Shown: positions 8,274 through 15,967, counted from the first letter of the stretch. The stretch: 39,610 bases of DNA from Nostocales cyanobacterium Centralia_MAG_434 (GCA_021324415.1 JAJPJF010000171.1:1-39610); one strand, 5' to 3'. Numbers and translations: made by a program. Notes: generated by a model from the letters alone, not told the origin.

Positions 8274-9410
8274 TTAACAAGGAGTGGGGTTTTTATTTTC
8301 AGGACTTTTGATGACTAAATCAGAGCTTTTAAGTGGATCACAACCCAGCATTGCTTTGCCCCAGCGCATTACACTTGCAGAAGCAGCACCTGCTGCACCA
8401 GAGCCGTAGATGAGAACTAAGTCATTTTCGTTAATTTTACCCAACTGTGTAGCATGGTATAAGTTTGCTATGGTAATTACTGGTCCCAAGTTTGCATATT
8501 TTGGGTATAAGTTGATTGTGCGTTCTGGGTTTATACCCAGTACACGCGTACAGAAATTTGTGACCCAAGCTGTCGGTGTATTGAAAAGAAAAAAGTCAAT
8601 TTGCTCCAAGGTTAGACCCGCAGACGAGATCGCGCCCTTGCAACATGTAAGAAGATACTCAGTAGCAGTTTCGCGAAGAGCTTTTGAATTTTTGCCCATC
8701 CTCATCCGGACTTGCGGATTGCCTTGCTCGTCCTTCCCAATGTCGGCAGACATTACCTCACATAAAAGACCAGCATGGATGGTCTTGGTACTAAGAATTC
8801 CTTGATTAGATTCTAGTGAGCCGACTACAAAAGCTCCAGCTCCATCACTAACAAACCAAGAAAGAGTATCTGTTTCTTCAAGAAAGCGAGAGTATGAACA
8901 TGAGATAACTACGAGCACATTCTTGTACTCTCCTGCTCGAACCAAAGCACAAGCAGTTTGAAGTGCAACTGGAGTACTTGCACATGTTGCATCAAGATTC
9001 CACGCCGCACCCTGCAAACCTAATTGACGTGCAAGGAAAGCCGCATTACCAAACCCAATTTGTTCAGGCCAGACTGAGGCAACAATCATAAGTTCAATGT
9101 CTTCAGGAGCAAGCTGTGCTGCATTCAGGGCATTTACTGCAGCACGATACTCTAGTATCAGTGAAGACTCATCAGAGCTAAGTACCCACCTTTCAACAGC
9201 GCCACGAAATGGATCTGACAGATAGGGCAGCATTTCCATGTCAAACTCATTGCTGGGAGGGTTTCCAGCGAGAGAAAAGAGTTTTGCCAAGCCTTTTTCT
9301 TCAGATTGAGCAATTAGCTGAGGATATTTGTGTAAAATATCCTCATTAGTACGTCTGATACTTGGAAGAGTTAATGCGAGTGAGCGAATACCAACTGGGA
9401 AATACTCCAT
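8274..9410 (-). CDS. 3-oxoacyl-ACP synthase III-like protein with altered triad
   Basis: A 378-residue thiolase-fold protein of the KAS III (FabH) group, which normally joins an acyl-CoA or acyl-ACP to an acceptor through a Cys-His-Asn triad. The nucleophile is kept: Cys143 in LDATCASTPVAL. The Asn also seems kept (Asn307 in KYANLGP). At the place of the usual His (HQAN motif) the sequence reads FNTPTAW, so His appears replaced by Asn277. C-terminal GSGAAGAASASVMRWG is typical of the fold. ATG at 9410 has a strong GAGGAGAT site upstream. It lies 17 bp after the ThDP-enzyme gene, so the two are an operon. Together they suggest a specialised-metabolite role (acyl transfer or condensation on an acyloin-type product) and not housekeeping fatty acid synthesis. 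The substrate cannot be told from sequence. Confidence 0.88.
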   Translation of the reverse strand: MEYFPVGIRSLALTLPSIRRTNEDILHKYPQLIAQSEEKGLAKLFSLAGNPPSNEFDMEMLPYLSDPFRGAVERWVLSSDESSLILEYRAAVNALNAAQLAPEDIELMIVASVWPEQIGFGNAAFLARQLGLQGAAWNLDATCASTPVALQTACALVRAGEYKNVLVVISCSYSRFLEETDTLSWFVSDGAGAFVVGSLESNQGILSTKTIHAGLLCEVMSADIGKDEQGNPQVRMRMGKNSKALRETATEYLLTCCKGAISSAGLTLEQIDFFLFNTPTAWVTNFCTRVLGINPERTINLYPKYANLGPVITIANLYHATQLGKINENDLVLIYGSGAAGAASASVMRWGKAMLGCDPLKSSDLVIKSPENKNPTPC

Positions 9411-9427
9411 TTCTATCTCCTCTCGTA

Positions 9428-11191
9428 TTAAACTACTGAACTTTGTGAGAACAGACTCTGATTACGACTTTTAGTAGGTGGTATCTCGGTAGGGTCGATA
9501 ATAACGTCAACTACAAATGGACTTTCGGCAGCGATCGCTTCCTCTAATGCTGCCTGAACCTCAGACTCCCTTTCAACCCGAATGCCTTTTGCTCCCATTC
9601 CTTCGGCAATCTTGACAAAATCTGCTTGGGGAATCGTTGTATCAGCTCCCTCAAAACCTAGATATGCCATACCCTGTTCACATATGTTGTAGCGTCCATC
9701 ATTGAGTACAATCCACACAGCAGGAATCTGATATTTAACCGCTGTGCTGATCTCGTTGTTCATGAGCATAGCACCATCTCCGACAATGGCAACAGCTTTT
9801 CCATTTCGTGCCTTAGCTGCACCCACTACACCTGTAACAAAATGCCCCATAGATCCAAATCCATTGCTAATCCGATAACGACTTGGTGTGGTGAATTGTA
9901 AAAGCTGAATTACCCAAGCAAATGAGTTACCTGACTCTGCCATTACTACTGCATCACTTCTATCAACGATCACACGTTGAATCATATGCATAAGTAGGTT
10001 GGGTCGTACTAGACTAGGACCAACGTTAGGTCTGATAACCTCGTTTTGAGGTCGAGGCAATGCTACCATCGCTTTTAACTGACCAGTTTTTTGAGGAAAG
10101 TATGACAGGAGACACTTCACGAATACTCCCACTTCGGAATGGATGGTGAAGGTCTCGGCTGATGGATAAGCAACTCCAGGCACATTCGGATCGATATCAA
10201 CGTGCAAAAAGCCTCGTGAGGGGATCATTGCAGGGTTCCAGAATGAAGTAAATTCACCAAGGCGTGTTCCAAGAACTAGCACTCGAAGAGGACGGTATTT
10301 CTGCATATATGTGAAAACTGACGAATGTCCAGCAAAGCCCGTGACGCCTATAAACTGAGGATGATCTTCTGGAAAAATACCCTTGCCGCGTGGCGAACAC
10401 ATCACAGCAGCCCCCGTTGTCTCAGCGAACTTGCGAATCTCTGCCGCTGCACCTCGCGCGCCAAAACCGACCCAAATAGCAAATGGTCCTTCAGATAACA
10501 ACCTTGCACATTCTGAGACAGTTTCCTCAGTTGCTGTTATCGGAGGCTGACACAGAGTCTCCTGTGGTAACGATGTTTTGACTGAACTTGTTTGAATATT
10601 TGTGGGTATACTCAGATGTGCGACAAAGCCATCAGGTCGGGTTATACCTTTTGTCAACCGTCGATAGACTTCTGGAAGTTCATCACCAGATTCAAGAGTG
10701 GTTGCGTAATGGAACAGTGGTTCTGAGGTAAAAATTCCCTTGCTAGGCATTGTGTAGGGACTGGTTTCTTGGATCGCCCATCGTCCTCGCTGGGATGTTG
10801 CAGTAGAAGCTGATACCAAAATTACTTTAGCCCCCTCCCAGCGAGCAGCCAATAGCCCAGTCAAAGCATTGGTAATACCTGGGCCAGTTGTGGTGAACAC
10901 CACAACTGGGTGACCACTCGCAAAGTATGCTTCAGTGGCAGCAAATGCTGCTCCTGCTTCATGACGAAAATGAAGTACTTGAATTGAACTGTGTTGTAGT
11001 GCGTGCCAGACGGGTGCGATCGCTCCTCCCGAAACCCCAAATGCATACTGCACTCCCATATCTTCCAGCATCTTGACCATTGCATCTACTACCACCGTCG
11101 GTGCATATGGCTTGCTGACAAAGGGTTTTTCTTGTGATTCGTCGCACTGTTGCGCGATATTTGTTGCTGTATTCTGAAACTTCGCTTTCAT
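9428..11191 (-). CDS. ThDP-dependent acetolactate synthase-like / acyloin synthase-like enzyme
   Basis: A thiamine-diphosphate enzyme of the acetolactate synthase/pyruvate decarboxylase superfamily, 587 residues from ATG 11191. A TTG at 11215 would add 8 residues; neither start has a clear ribosome binding site. The ThDP-activating glutamate is in FRHEAGAAFAATEA (Glu78 from ATG), and the ThDP/Mg motif runs from GDGAMLMNNE (about 471) to LNDGRYN. The middle domain has a GARGAAAEIRKF-type segment. It is not the usual IlvB: it has an unusual N-terminal extension and is not next to ilvN. ScyA of scytonemin synthesis is a known cyanobacterial relative that couples two aromatic 2-oxo acids into an acyloin, and a similar acyloin reaction is plausible here, by inference. 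First gene of the cassette with the KAS III-like and SGNH genes. Confidence 0.9.
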   Translation of the reverse strand: MKAKFQNTATNIAQQCDESQEKPFVSKPYAPTVVVDAMVKMLEDMGVQYAFGVSGGAIAPVWHALQHSSIQVLHFRHEAGAAFAATEAYFASGHPVVVFTTTGPGITNALTGLLAARWEGAKVILVSASTATSQRGRWAIQETSPYTMPSKGIFTSEPLFHYATTLESGDELPEVYRRLTKGITRPDGFVAHLSIPTNIQTSSVKTSLPQETLCQPPITATEETVSECARLLSEGPFAIWVGFGARGAAAEIRKFAETTGAAVMCSPRGKGIFPEDHPQFIGVTGFAGHSSVFTYMQKYRPLRVLVLGTRLGEFTSFWNPAMIPSRGFLHVDIDPNVPGVAYPSAETFTIHSEVGVFVKCLLSYFPQKTGQLKAMVALPRPQNEVIRPNVGPSLVRPNLLMHMIQRVIVDRSDAVVMAESGNSFAWVIQLLQFTTPSRYRISNGFGSMGHFVTGVVGAAKARNGKAVAIVGDGAMLMNNEISTAVKYQIPAVWIVLNDGRYNICEQGMAYLGFEGADTTIPQADFVKIAEGMGAKGIRVERESEVQAALEEAIAAESPFVVDVIIDPTEIPPTKSRNQSLFSQSSVV

Positions 11192-11215
11192 CGCTGGCAA
11201 ATTTATGGCTGGCAA

Positions 11216-11962
11216 ATCAAATATAGATGCACTTAAATAGACTAAAATCCTGTTTTTATGGGGTTTTTGTATCCCTAATTTCGAGAAATCCGTTCACAAA
11301 TATCTTATTATTTGCTATATTTCTGCTATATTTAAGCCATCTTTTAAAAGATAGAAACAGCATAATGAATACTTTTTGTTACAAAAAACATTTTTATATT
11401 AAACATCAAAAGCTGCTCTTAAATCAAGCTATTACGCCTACTAAATATATATATACGTACAAATTTAAAATGTCAAACATATATCAAGCTTGGGAGCGAT
11501 TAAACAGACTTCTTTGGGAAGAAGAACACTTTTTTGCCGAGTTATGGTGTCTTTGATCGAGTTATGGTGTCTTTGATTAAGAAAAATTTACATGATTGCA
11601 GCATCAAACTTGAAGTAATTGAACATCGGGAAATTAGTTAGGAAGTTAAGACTAAAATGAGAAATGTGTTAAGTTAAGTTAAGATTTTATTAACTGCATG
11701 TCCTGCCTCCTTCGACCTAGTAGCATTCTCAGGGGCTTTGTGTATTTGACTTCTAACTGAAACCAGTGCTCATACTTTAATATTCTTCCTATAATTAAAA
11801 AAATGAAGCTTAAGTTAAATCTTAAAAGCTTTATGTTCACTGGTAAAAACGGTTTTAAATTGGCAATCTTGACAAGGAGCGGCTCCTCACATTTAGTCCT
11901 AAATAAGGACAAGGAACTTTGCTGTTAACTAAAACGTTGTAACAATTTAGCCTGTTAACTCT
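11216..11962 (+). other. AT-rich intergenic region, no gene recognised
   Basis: About 750 bases separating the ThDP cassette (transcribed leftwards) from the RHH gene. It should hold the cassette promoter. Short open frames here have low-complexity, hydrophobic or Lys-rich translations without recognisable motifs, so I call none. A 20-bp tandem duplication is found at 11539-11578. Confidence 0.6.
11539..11578 (+). repeat. 20-bp tandem duplication
   Basis: GAGTTATGGTGTCTTTGATC (11539-11558) is repeated at once as GAGTTATGGTGTCTTTGATT (11559-11578), with only the last base different. It lies in non-coding DNA and looks like a recent replication slippage product. Confidence 0.85.
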
Positions 11963-12148
11963 ATGAGTAGAATCCCCACCCACAAATTGCCCAGTTTTGC
12001 AACCTCTAGCAAAAAATGGACGGGTAAGCAAATCACCCTTGACCTGACAGCAGATGAAGCCAAGAAACTTGAAGAGTATTGTCAACAGACAGGGAAAACA
12101 GCAACGGATGTGATTCGAGAGCTCATTCAAAGGTTGCGTGCAAGATGA
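11963..12148 (+). CDS. Ribbon-helix-helix (CopG-like) small DNA-binding protein
   Basis: A 61-residue protein. After a polar N-terminal tail of about 17 residues comes a typical RHH core: a beta strand (KQITLDLT), helix 1 (ADEAKKLEEYCQQTG) and helix 2 (TATDVIRELIQRL). RHH proteins bind DNA as dimers and act as antitoxins, plasmid copy-number regulators or autorepressors. No toxin gene is next to it. A shorter paralogue faces it at 12272-12424. Start ATG 11963 has no obvious ribosome binding site; an overlapping minus-strand frame is taken as a shadow because the RHH pattern is so clear. Confidence 0.75.
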   Translation: MSRIPTHKLPSFATSSKKWTGKQITLDLTADEAKKLEEYCQQTGKTATDVIRELIQRLRAR

Positions 12149-12270
12149 TTTTTTACCACGTGTGAAAAGTCAGGGTTACCTAATGGTAACTTTTTGTAAC
12201 AAAAACGCTACAGATTCTGTCCACAAAGCAACCCTAACTACTAGAAAGCAAAAAGTAACCCAATTTTAGT

Positions 12271-12302
12271 GCTACCCACGCCTCGCCGCGGGTAGGCTTC
12301 GG
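12271..12302 (-). repeat. Short palindromic GC-rich repeat at the end of the second RHH gene
   Basis: CTACCC (12272-12277) and GGGTAG (12290-12295) are inverted around CACGCCTCGCCGC in otherwise AT-rich DNA. The element forms the C-terminal codons and stop of the small RHH gene at 12272-12424. Its base composition differs from its surroundings and it looks like an inserted dispersed repeat. Confidence 0.55.
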
Positions 12303-12424
12303 ATGAGTTCTCGAATCACATCCGTTGCTGCTCTCCCTGTCTGGCCACAATAGTGTTCAAGTTTGTTAGCTTCATCTGAAGCTAGATTTACGGTAATTCG
12401 CTTAACCGCCCACTTTTTATTCAT
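12272..12424 (-). CDS. Second, shorter ribbon-helix-helix protein (50 residues)
   Basis: A 50-residue frame starting with ATG at 12424 and ending with TAG at 12272-12274. Residues 4-43 are the same RHH core as in the protein at 11963-12148: strand VKRITVNLA, helix SDEANKLEHYCGQTG, helix AATDVIRELIRSL. Most positions are identical, and the DNA for ATDVIREL is nearly the same in both, so the two arose by an inverted duplication. The core ends in PAARRG, encoded by a GC-rich palindromic repeat (12271-12302), which may have replaced the original C-terminus. The start codon overlaps the stop of an upstream decayed frame (ATGA). Whether it is still expressed is unknown. Confidence 0.65.
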   Translation of the reverse strand: MNKKWAVKRITVNLASDEANKLEHYCGQTGRAATDVIRELIRSLPAARRG

Positions 12425-12675
12425 GCTAAACGTTTGATAATTTTGCAAAAACTTGACAGAGCATAAGGTATCTGTCTTGATCCAGATACAGTCACGGTAA
12501 TGATGCCTAACTTTTCGGCAATGAGGCTGACTAATTAGGCATCTTTGTTTGTCTTTTCCTGAAATTGTTTTTGCAGATTGCGTTCATAGCTTTGTACCCT
12601 TCCTAAAAATGACTGTTTCTTCAAAAAGCCAAATCTCAGACCTGTATTGACCAATCGTTCGGTAAACCGATGATC
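12421..12675 (-). pseudogene. Decayed frame upstream of the second RHH gene, family unknown
   Basis: An 85-codon reading frame on the minus strand has one internal TAA (codon 47) and ends in TGA that overlaps the ATG of the RHH gene. Both sides of the TAA look protein-like: RFTERLVNTGLRFGFLKKQS ... QKQFQEKTNKDA before it and LVSLIAEKLGIITVTVSGSR after it. A single C-to-T change of a CAA codon would explain the stop. There is no start codon at the left end, so it is a fragment. The ATGA overlap suggests it was once translationally coupled to the RHH gene. I do not recognise the family. Confidence 0.35.
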
Positions 12676-12828
12676 TTACCAAGGTGATGAAATGGCATTA
12701 TGTACAGGATTGCACAAGTGCATAGTGATTCTCAACTAGGATCACTAAATAATTGTGATCTAAAACATATTCTACGCGAAGAAAACATACTATCTTTATC
12801 TGCGTTTTACATTCATTCTTAGAGTGTT

Positions 12829-12954
12829 ATGTTACCTCTGCAATCGTTTCTGTGCCGAAATATACACTCACTCAAAGTTAACAATTTTGAATTGCTTATC
12901 CGTGGATCTGCACTGGTGATCAGCATATTGGCAGTGCTAGCTTGGCAACAATAA
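12829..12954 (+). CDS. Possible small membrane protein (41 residues)
   Basis: An ATG-started frame of 41 codons in the 850-bp region between the RHH genes and the S1 gene. The N-terminal half is polar and mildly basic; the C-terminal half (ELLIRGSALVISILAVLAWQ) is a good single membrane helix. There is no clear ribosome binding site. A very strong hairpin at 13072-13105, about 120 bases downstream on the same strand, could end its transcript. I do not recognise it as a known photosystem or cytochrome small subunit. It may be a chance frame. Confidence 0.35.
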   Translation: MLPLQSFLCRNIHSLKVNNFELLIRGSALVISILAVLAWQQ

Positions 12955-13071
12955 ATAGAGTGCACTGCTATGTCACAAATGTAACTTTTACAGGTAAGTA
13001 CTTAATAATTGCTGGTCACAAAGAACACAGTAGTAAATTTATTACAACAATCAAAGCAGAAAGCCCACAAG

Positions 13072-13105
13072 GTTGAGGCTGTTCTAGATTTAGAACAGCC
13101 TCAAC
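13072..13105 (+). terminator. Perfect 15-bp stem hairpin, terminator-like
   Basis: GTTGAGGCTGTTCTA (13072-13086) and TAGAACAGCCTCAAC (13091-13105) pair perfectly around a GATT loop and are followed by TGTCTTTCT on the plus strand. No annotated plus-strand gene is upstream except the tentative small frame at 12829-12954. It may mark the end of an unrecognised small transcript. Confidence 0.6.
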
Positions 13106-13116
13106 TGTCTTTCTAG

Positions 13117-13227
13117 GTGTACGACTAGCGTCCGGCTCTGCCGACTTGTAGACGCAAGGGAGGGCGGCTTCCGGTTCGCTGAAAGCGTTCCCGCAGGGTA
13201 GGGTAGCAACTGGCGTTTAGGAGTTAG
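13117..13227 (+). repeat. Composite dispersed repeat related to the 90-bp repeat family
   Basis: A GC-rich stretch in AT-rich surroundings. The first part has an inverted pair GCGTC...GACGC around CGGCTCTGCCGACTTGTA. The last part, GTAGCAACTGGCG followed by TTTAGGAGTTAG (about 13203-13227), is the same as one end of the repeats at 15968-16057 and 26506-26595. It seems to be a mosaic or degraded copy. Confidence 0.6.
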
Positions 13228-13278
13228 TAAAACAGCTAACAACTAAGCAACTCTAACTACTAATAGGTATCTATTGGC

Positions 13279-14181
13279 TTATTCTTCAGGCTTGTTTTTC
13301 ACGCGTTCTGCACGTGCTTCTGCTGATGCCATGACTTCAGGCATATTTTCTAGCATTTCGCCAGGAAAATTTTCTAAAACTCTAGTAGAGAGAGCCACAC
13401 GACCCTTACCTTCATCCAAGTCTATGATAATAGCTTTAATGGATTGACCAACTTGAAACAGCTTTTCCAAATTTTCAATAAATTTCTGGCTCACTTGCTT
13501 AATATGAAGCAAAGCATTGATACCATCTAAATCCACGAACACACCAAAAGGTTTGATCCCAGTAACTTGACCTTCCACTAACTGACCTAGTTCCAATGTA
13601 CTGAAGCTAGCAGAACGAGTTGCCAACCGCTGGGAAAGTATGAGTTTGTTGTTGTTGCGATCAACTTCCAAAAAGCTAGCGGTCAAATTTTGTCCTTTGA
13701 GTGCTTCTAAGTTATTTCTGTCTACCAGATGCGATCGCGGAATAAATCCCCGTAAACCCTGTAGCTCAACAGTAACACCGCCTTTATTCACATTGAGGAC
13801 TCGAACTTGAACAGTCTGGGCATTTTCCTGCATTTGCCCTAGTCTTTCCCAAATATGCCTAATTTCTAACTGGCGTCGCGAAAGAGTGACTTGTCCTTCT
13901 GCATCCTGCTCTCGAATGATCAAGAATTCTAGGTTCTCGTTTAAAGGCAACACCTCCGATAAATCCGTTATTGCTCTCAAAGAAGCCTCATCACGAGGGA
14001 CAAAAGCTGATGCTTTGCCTCCAATATCCACATAAGCACCGTCTGGGTCAAGTTGGAAAACTTTGCCGTGTACGACCTGTCCCTTTTGAAATTGGTAATC
14101 GTGTTTTTCCAGTGCTTTGGCAAAGTCGTCCATTGTAAAAGACGAAATGGCTTTTTGAGAAAGTTTCGCTTCAGAATTCAT
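13279..14181 (-). CDS. rps1: 30S ribosomal protein S1, cyanobacterial short type
   Basis: A 300-residue protein with three S1 RNA-binding (OB-fold) domains, roughly residues 33-103 (GQVVHGKVFQLDPDGAYVDIGGK), 121-188 (VRVLNVNKGGVTVELQGLRG) and 200-270 (GQLVEGQVTGIKPFGVFVDL). The first lacks the usual basic surface patterns of a full S1 but is in the expected place. Enterobacterial S1 has six domains; cyanobacteria have short forms with three, often two paralogues per genome, and this is one of them, possibly the Rps1b type. It helps mRNA binding on the 30S subunit. The gene stands alone, ATG at 14181, and has an acidic/basic tail (AEARAERVKNKPEE). Confidence 0.88.
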   Translation of the reverse strand: MNSEAKLSQKAISSFTMDDFAKALEKHDYQFQKGQVVHGKVFQLDPDGAYVDIGGKASAFVPRDEASLRAITDLSEVLPLNENLEFLIIREQDAEGQVTLSRRQLEIRHIWERLGQMQENAQTVQVRVLNVNKGGVTVELQGLRGFIPRSHLVDRNNLEALKGQNLTASFLEVDRNNNKLILSQRLATRSASFSTLELGQLVEGQVTGIKPFGVFVDLDGINALLHIKQVSQKFIENLEKLFQVGQSIKAIIIDLDEGKGRVALSTRVLENFPGEMLENMPEVMASAEARAERVKNKPEE

Positions 14182-14365
14182 GACTTTTGAAGATTAAGTT
14201 GTTATTTTAGCTGATGCCACTGGAGTTTTACTTAACACAAAACAACGTTTGATAAAAACTCATTATGGTGTGAGTGTTTGCCGAAAACAACTGTAGGTAA
14301 GCTTTCGTGGATATTGAGAATGAACTTGTTGGAGCACTAAAGTACTACTACAAGCGCAGTGTTTT

Positions 14366-14740
14366 TTACCACAGCACTCTTGTTACTCTTCTTAACAGTT
14401 GCTTTACCTGCTCTCAAGCATCGGCAGCAGCTTTAGGATTATAGCTGGCACGATGGTCGTAGAAAAATCCGTGGTCAGCTCCATCGTAGCGAAACACACG
14501 ATGAGGAATTTTATATTTTTCTAACTCACATCATCAAATATGCTCTGTTCTTTCTTCCCCAAAAAAGCGTCAAGAGGTTCCTGAACCTCAAAAGTGTAAG
14601 TGGTCAGCCTACACCGTAGAATGAAGCAGTGGTTTTGATCTCAAAATTCTCTGAAGTCTGACGACTCCTTGGTCAGCAGGAATTTGGAGATCATTTTGCG
14701 AAAGTTTAACTGTTGTGGTGTCGATTGCTCGCTCTGTCAT
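14366..14740 (-). pseudogene. Dienelactone hydrolase, degraded with internal deletion
   Basis: Both ends of a dienelactone hydrolase (alpha/beta hydrolase) gene can be read on the minus strand. The N-terminal part starts with ATG at 14740 and gives MTERAIDTTTVKLSQNDLQI, then goes out of frame and hits a stop. The C-terminal part near 14410-14510 gives [20 protein letters not shown] and [10 protein letters not shown], with the catalytic His of DGADHGFF; the next codon, normally Trp, is TGA. The family is about 245 residues long (735 bases), but only about 375 bases remain, so a large internal piece containing the nucleophile region is gone. Clearly non-functional. Confidence 0.75.
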
Positions 14741-14939
14741 AATAGTTTTTACCAATGCTATGGGATTAATAGATATAGTAACGCCAGTAGCTCAAAGCTA
14801 TCTCCAGTCAAACTATCAATCACTAGTGGCACACAAACACTGAATCTCTCTTGTAGAAATTCAATGTATAAATAAAATACTTAAGAAGTTGTATCTCCCG
14901 CTGGTCACACACCATCAGTAGCACGCAGGAGGGTTAGTG

Positions 14940-15926
14940 ATGATTCAGTTCCGAATTCAGCCGGACAGCGAAATTCCCGCATCAAACCAGTTGTTTAACC
15001 AAATTAGATTTGCGATCGCTTCTCGACAGTACCCGCCTGGTTATAAATTGCCGAGCACCCGAGCACTAGCAATGCAAACTGGGCTGCACCGCAATACTAT
15101 TAGCAAGGTTTATCGCCAACTGGAAGAAGACGGATTGGTAGAAAGTCTTGCTGGTTCAGGAATTTATGTTCGTGCGCAAGGTCATGAAGGTGGTAGCAGA
15201 TTACAATCACCGATTCTCAAACAACATCCTCAAGCTTATAAAGTTGTTCAGCAAGCACTTGATGATCTGCTTTCCCAAGGCTGCTCTCTCAATCAAGCAC
15301 GGGAGCTATTTTTGGCGGAGATAGATTGGCGTTTGCGTTGTAGTGCGCGGGTACTAGTGACAGCTCCTGCACAAGATATCGGTGTTGGAGAAGTGATGGT
15401 GTATGAATTAGAAGAAGCCCTCAAAACACCAGTACAGTTAGTAGCAACAGAAGAATTAGCAGCTGTCCTTGATCAAACTTCCTCTGCTACAGTGGTGACA
15501 AGTCGATATTTCATTGGGGATGTAGAAGCGATCGCTGCGCCCAAAGCCGTGCGGGTAATTCCTCTTGATATCTACGATTACGCGAAAGAGCTCATCCTTA
15601 CTAAAAACCTCCCAAAAGACAGTTGTGTTGGTGTAGTTAGCCTAAGTCCTGGCATTTTGCGAGCAACAGAAGTGATCATTCACGGTCAACGGGGAGACGA
15701 ACTACTTGTGATGACTTCACAACCGAAAGATACTTATAAACTTCAGGCTATCGTCAAACGAGCACAGGTTATTTTTAGCACTGATCTAGTGAGCTTTGCC
15801 GCAGTTCAAGCAGCAATGCAAGCGGCTCAAGAAGATATTATTCGTCCACCCAAGTTAATCCGTTGCGAAAATTATATTGGTATCCAGTCAATTAATTTGC
15901 TTAAACGAGAATTAGGTTTGGTTTAG
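14940..15926 (+). CDS. GntR-family transcriptional regulator
   Basis: A 328-residue regulator with an N-terminal GntR winged helix (about residues 10-78): PASNQLFNQIRFAIASRQ, PPGYKLPSTRALA, GLHRNTISKVYRQLEEDGLV and SLAGSGIYV. The long C-terminal part has no motif I can place and does not look like an aminotransferase (MocR) or FCD domain. A GTG just upstream at 14937 is possible, but ATG 14940 is spaced 7 bases from a strong AGGAGG (14927-14932) and is preferred. It stands alone, with no obvious target next to it, and is followed by a 90-bp dispersed repeat. Confidence 0.88.
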   Translation: MIQFRIQPDSEIPASNQLFNQIRFAIASRQYPPGYKLPSTRALAMQTGLHRNTISKVYRQLEEDGLVESLAGSGIYVRAQGHEGGSRLQSPILKQHPQAYKVVQQALDDLLSQGCSLNQARELFLAEIDWRLRCSARVLVTAPAQDIGVGEVMVYELEEALKTPVQLVATEELAAVLDQTSSATVVTSRYFIGDVEAIAAPKAVRVIPLDIYDYAKELILTKNLPKDSCVGVVSLSPGILRATEVIIHGQRGDELLVMTSQPKDTYKLQAIVKRAQVIFSTDLVSFAAVQAAMQAAQEDIIRPPKLIRCENYIGIQSINLLKRELGLV

Positions 15927-15967
15927 GGGAACACAGAACAGGGGGAGCAAAATTTCTAACTCCTAAA

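Noticed and set aside
11227-11556. Plus-strand frame of 109 codons next to the ThDP gene
   Set aside because: Low-complexity, hydrophobic then Lys/Tyr-rich translation, no ribosome binding site or motif; it runs into the 20-bp tandem repeat and covers the likely cassette promoter.
11855-12130. Minus-strand frame of 91 codons opposite the RHH gene
   Set aside because: Antisense to a clear ribbon-helix-helix protein, no motif of its own.
14669-14875. Plus-strand frame of 68 codons before the GntR gene
   Set aside because: Lies antisense to the start of the dienelactone hydrolase remnant, and has no recognisable motif.
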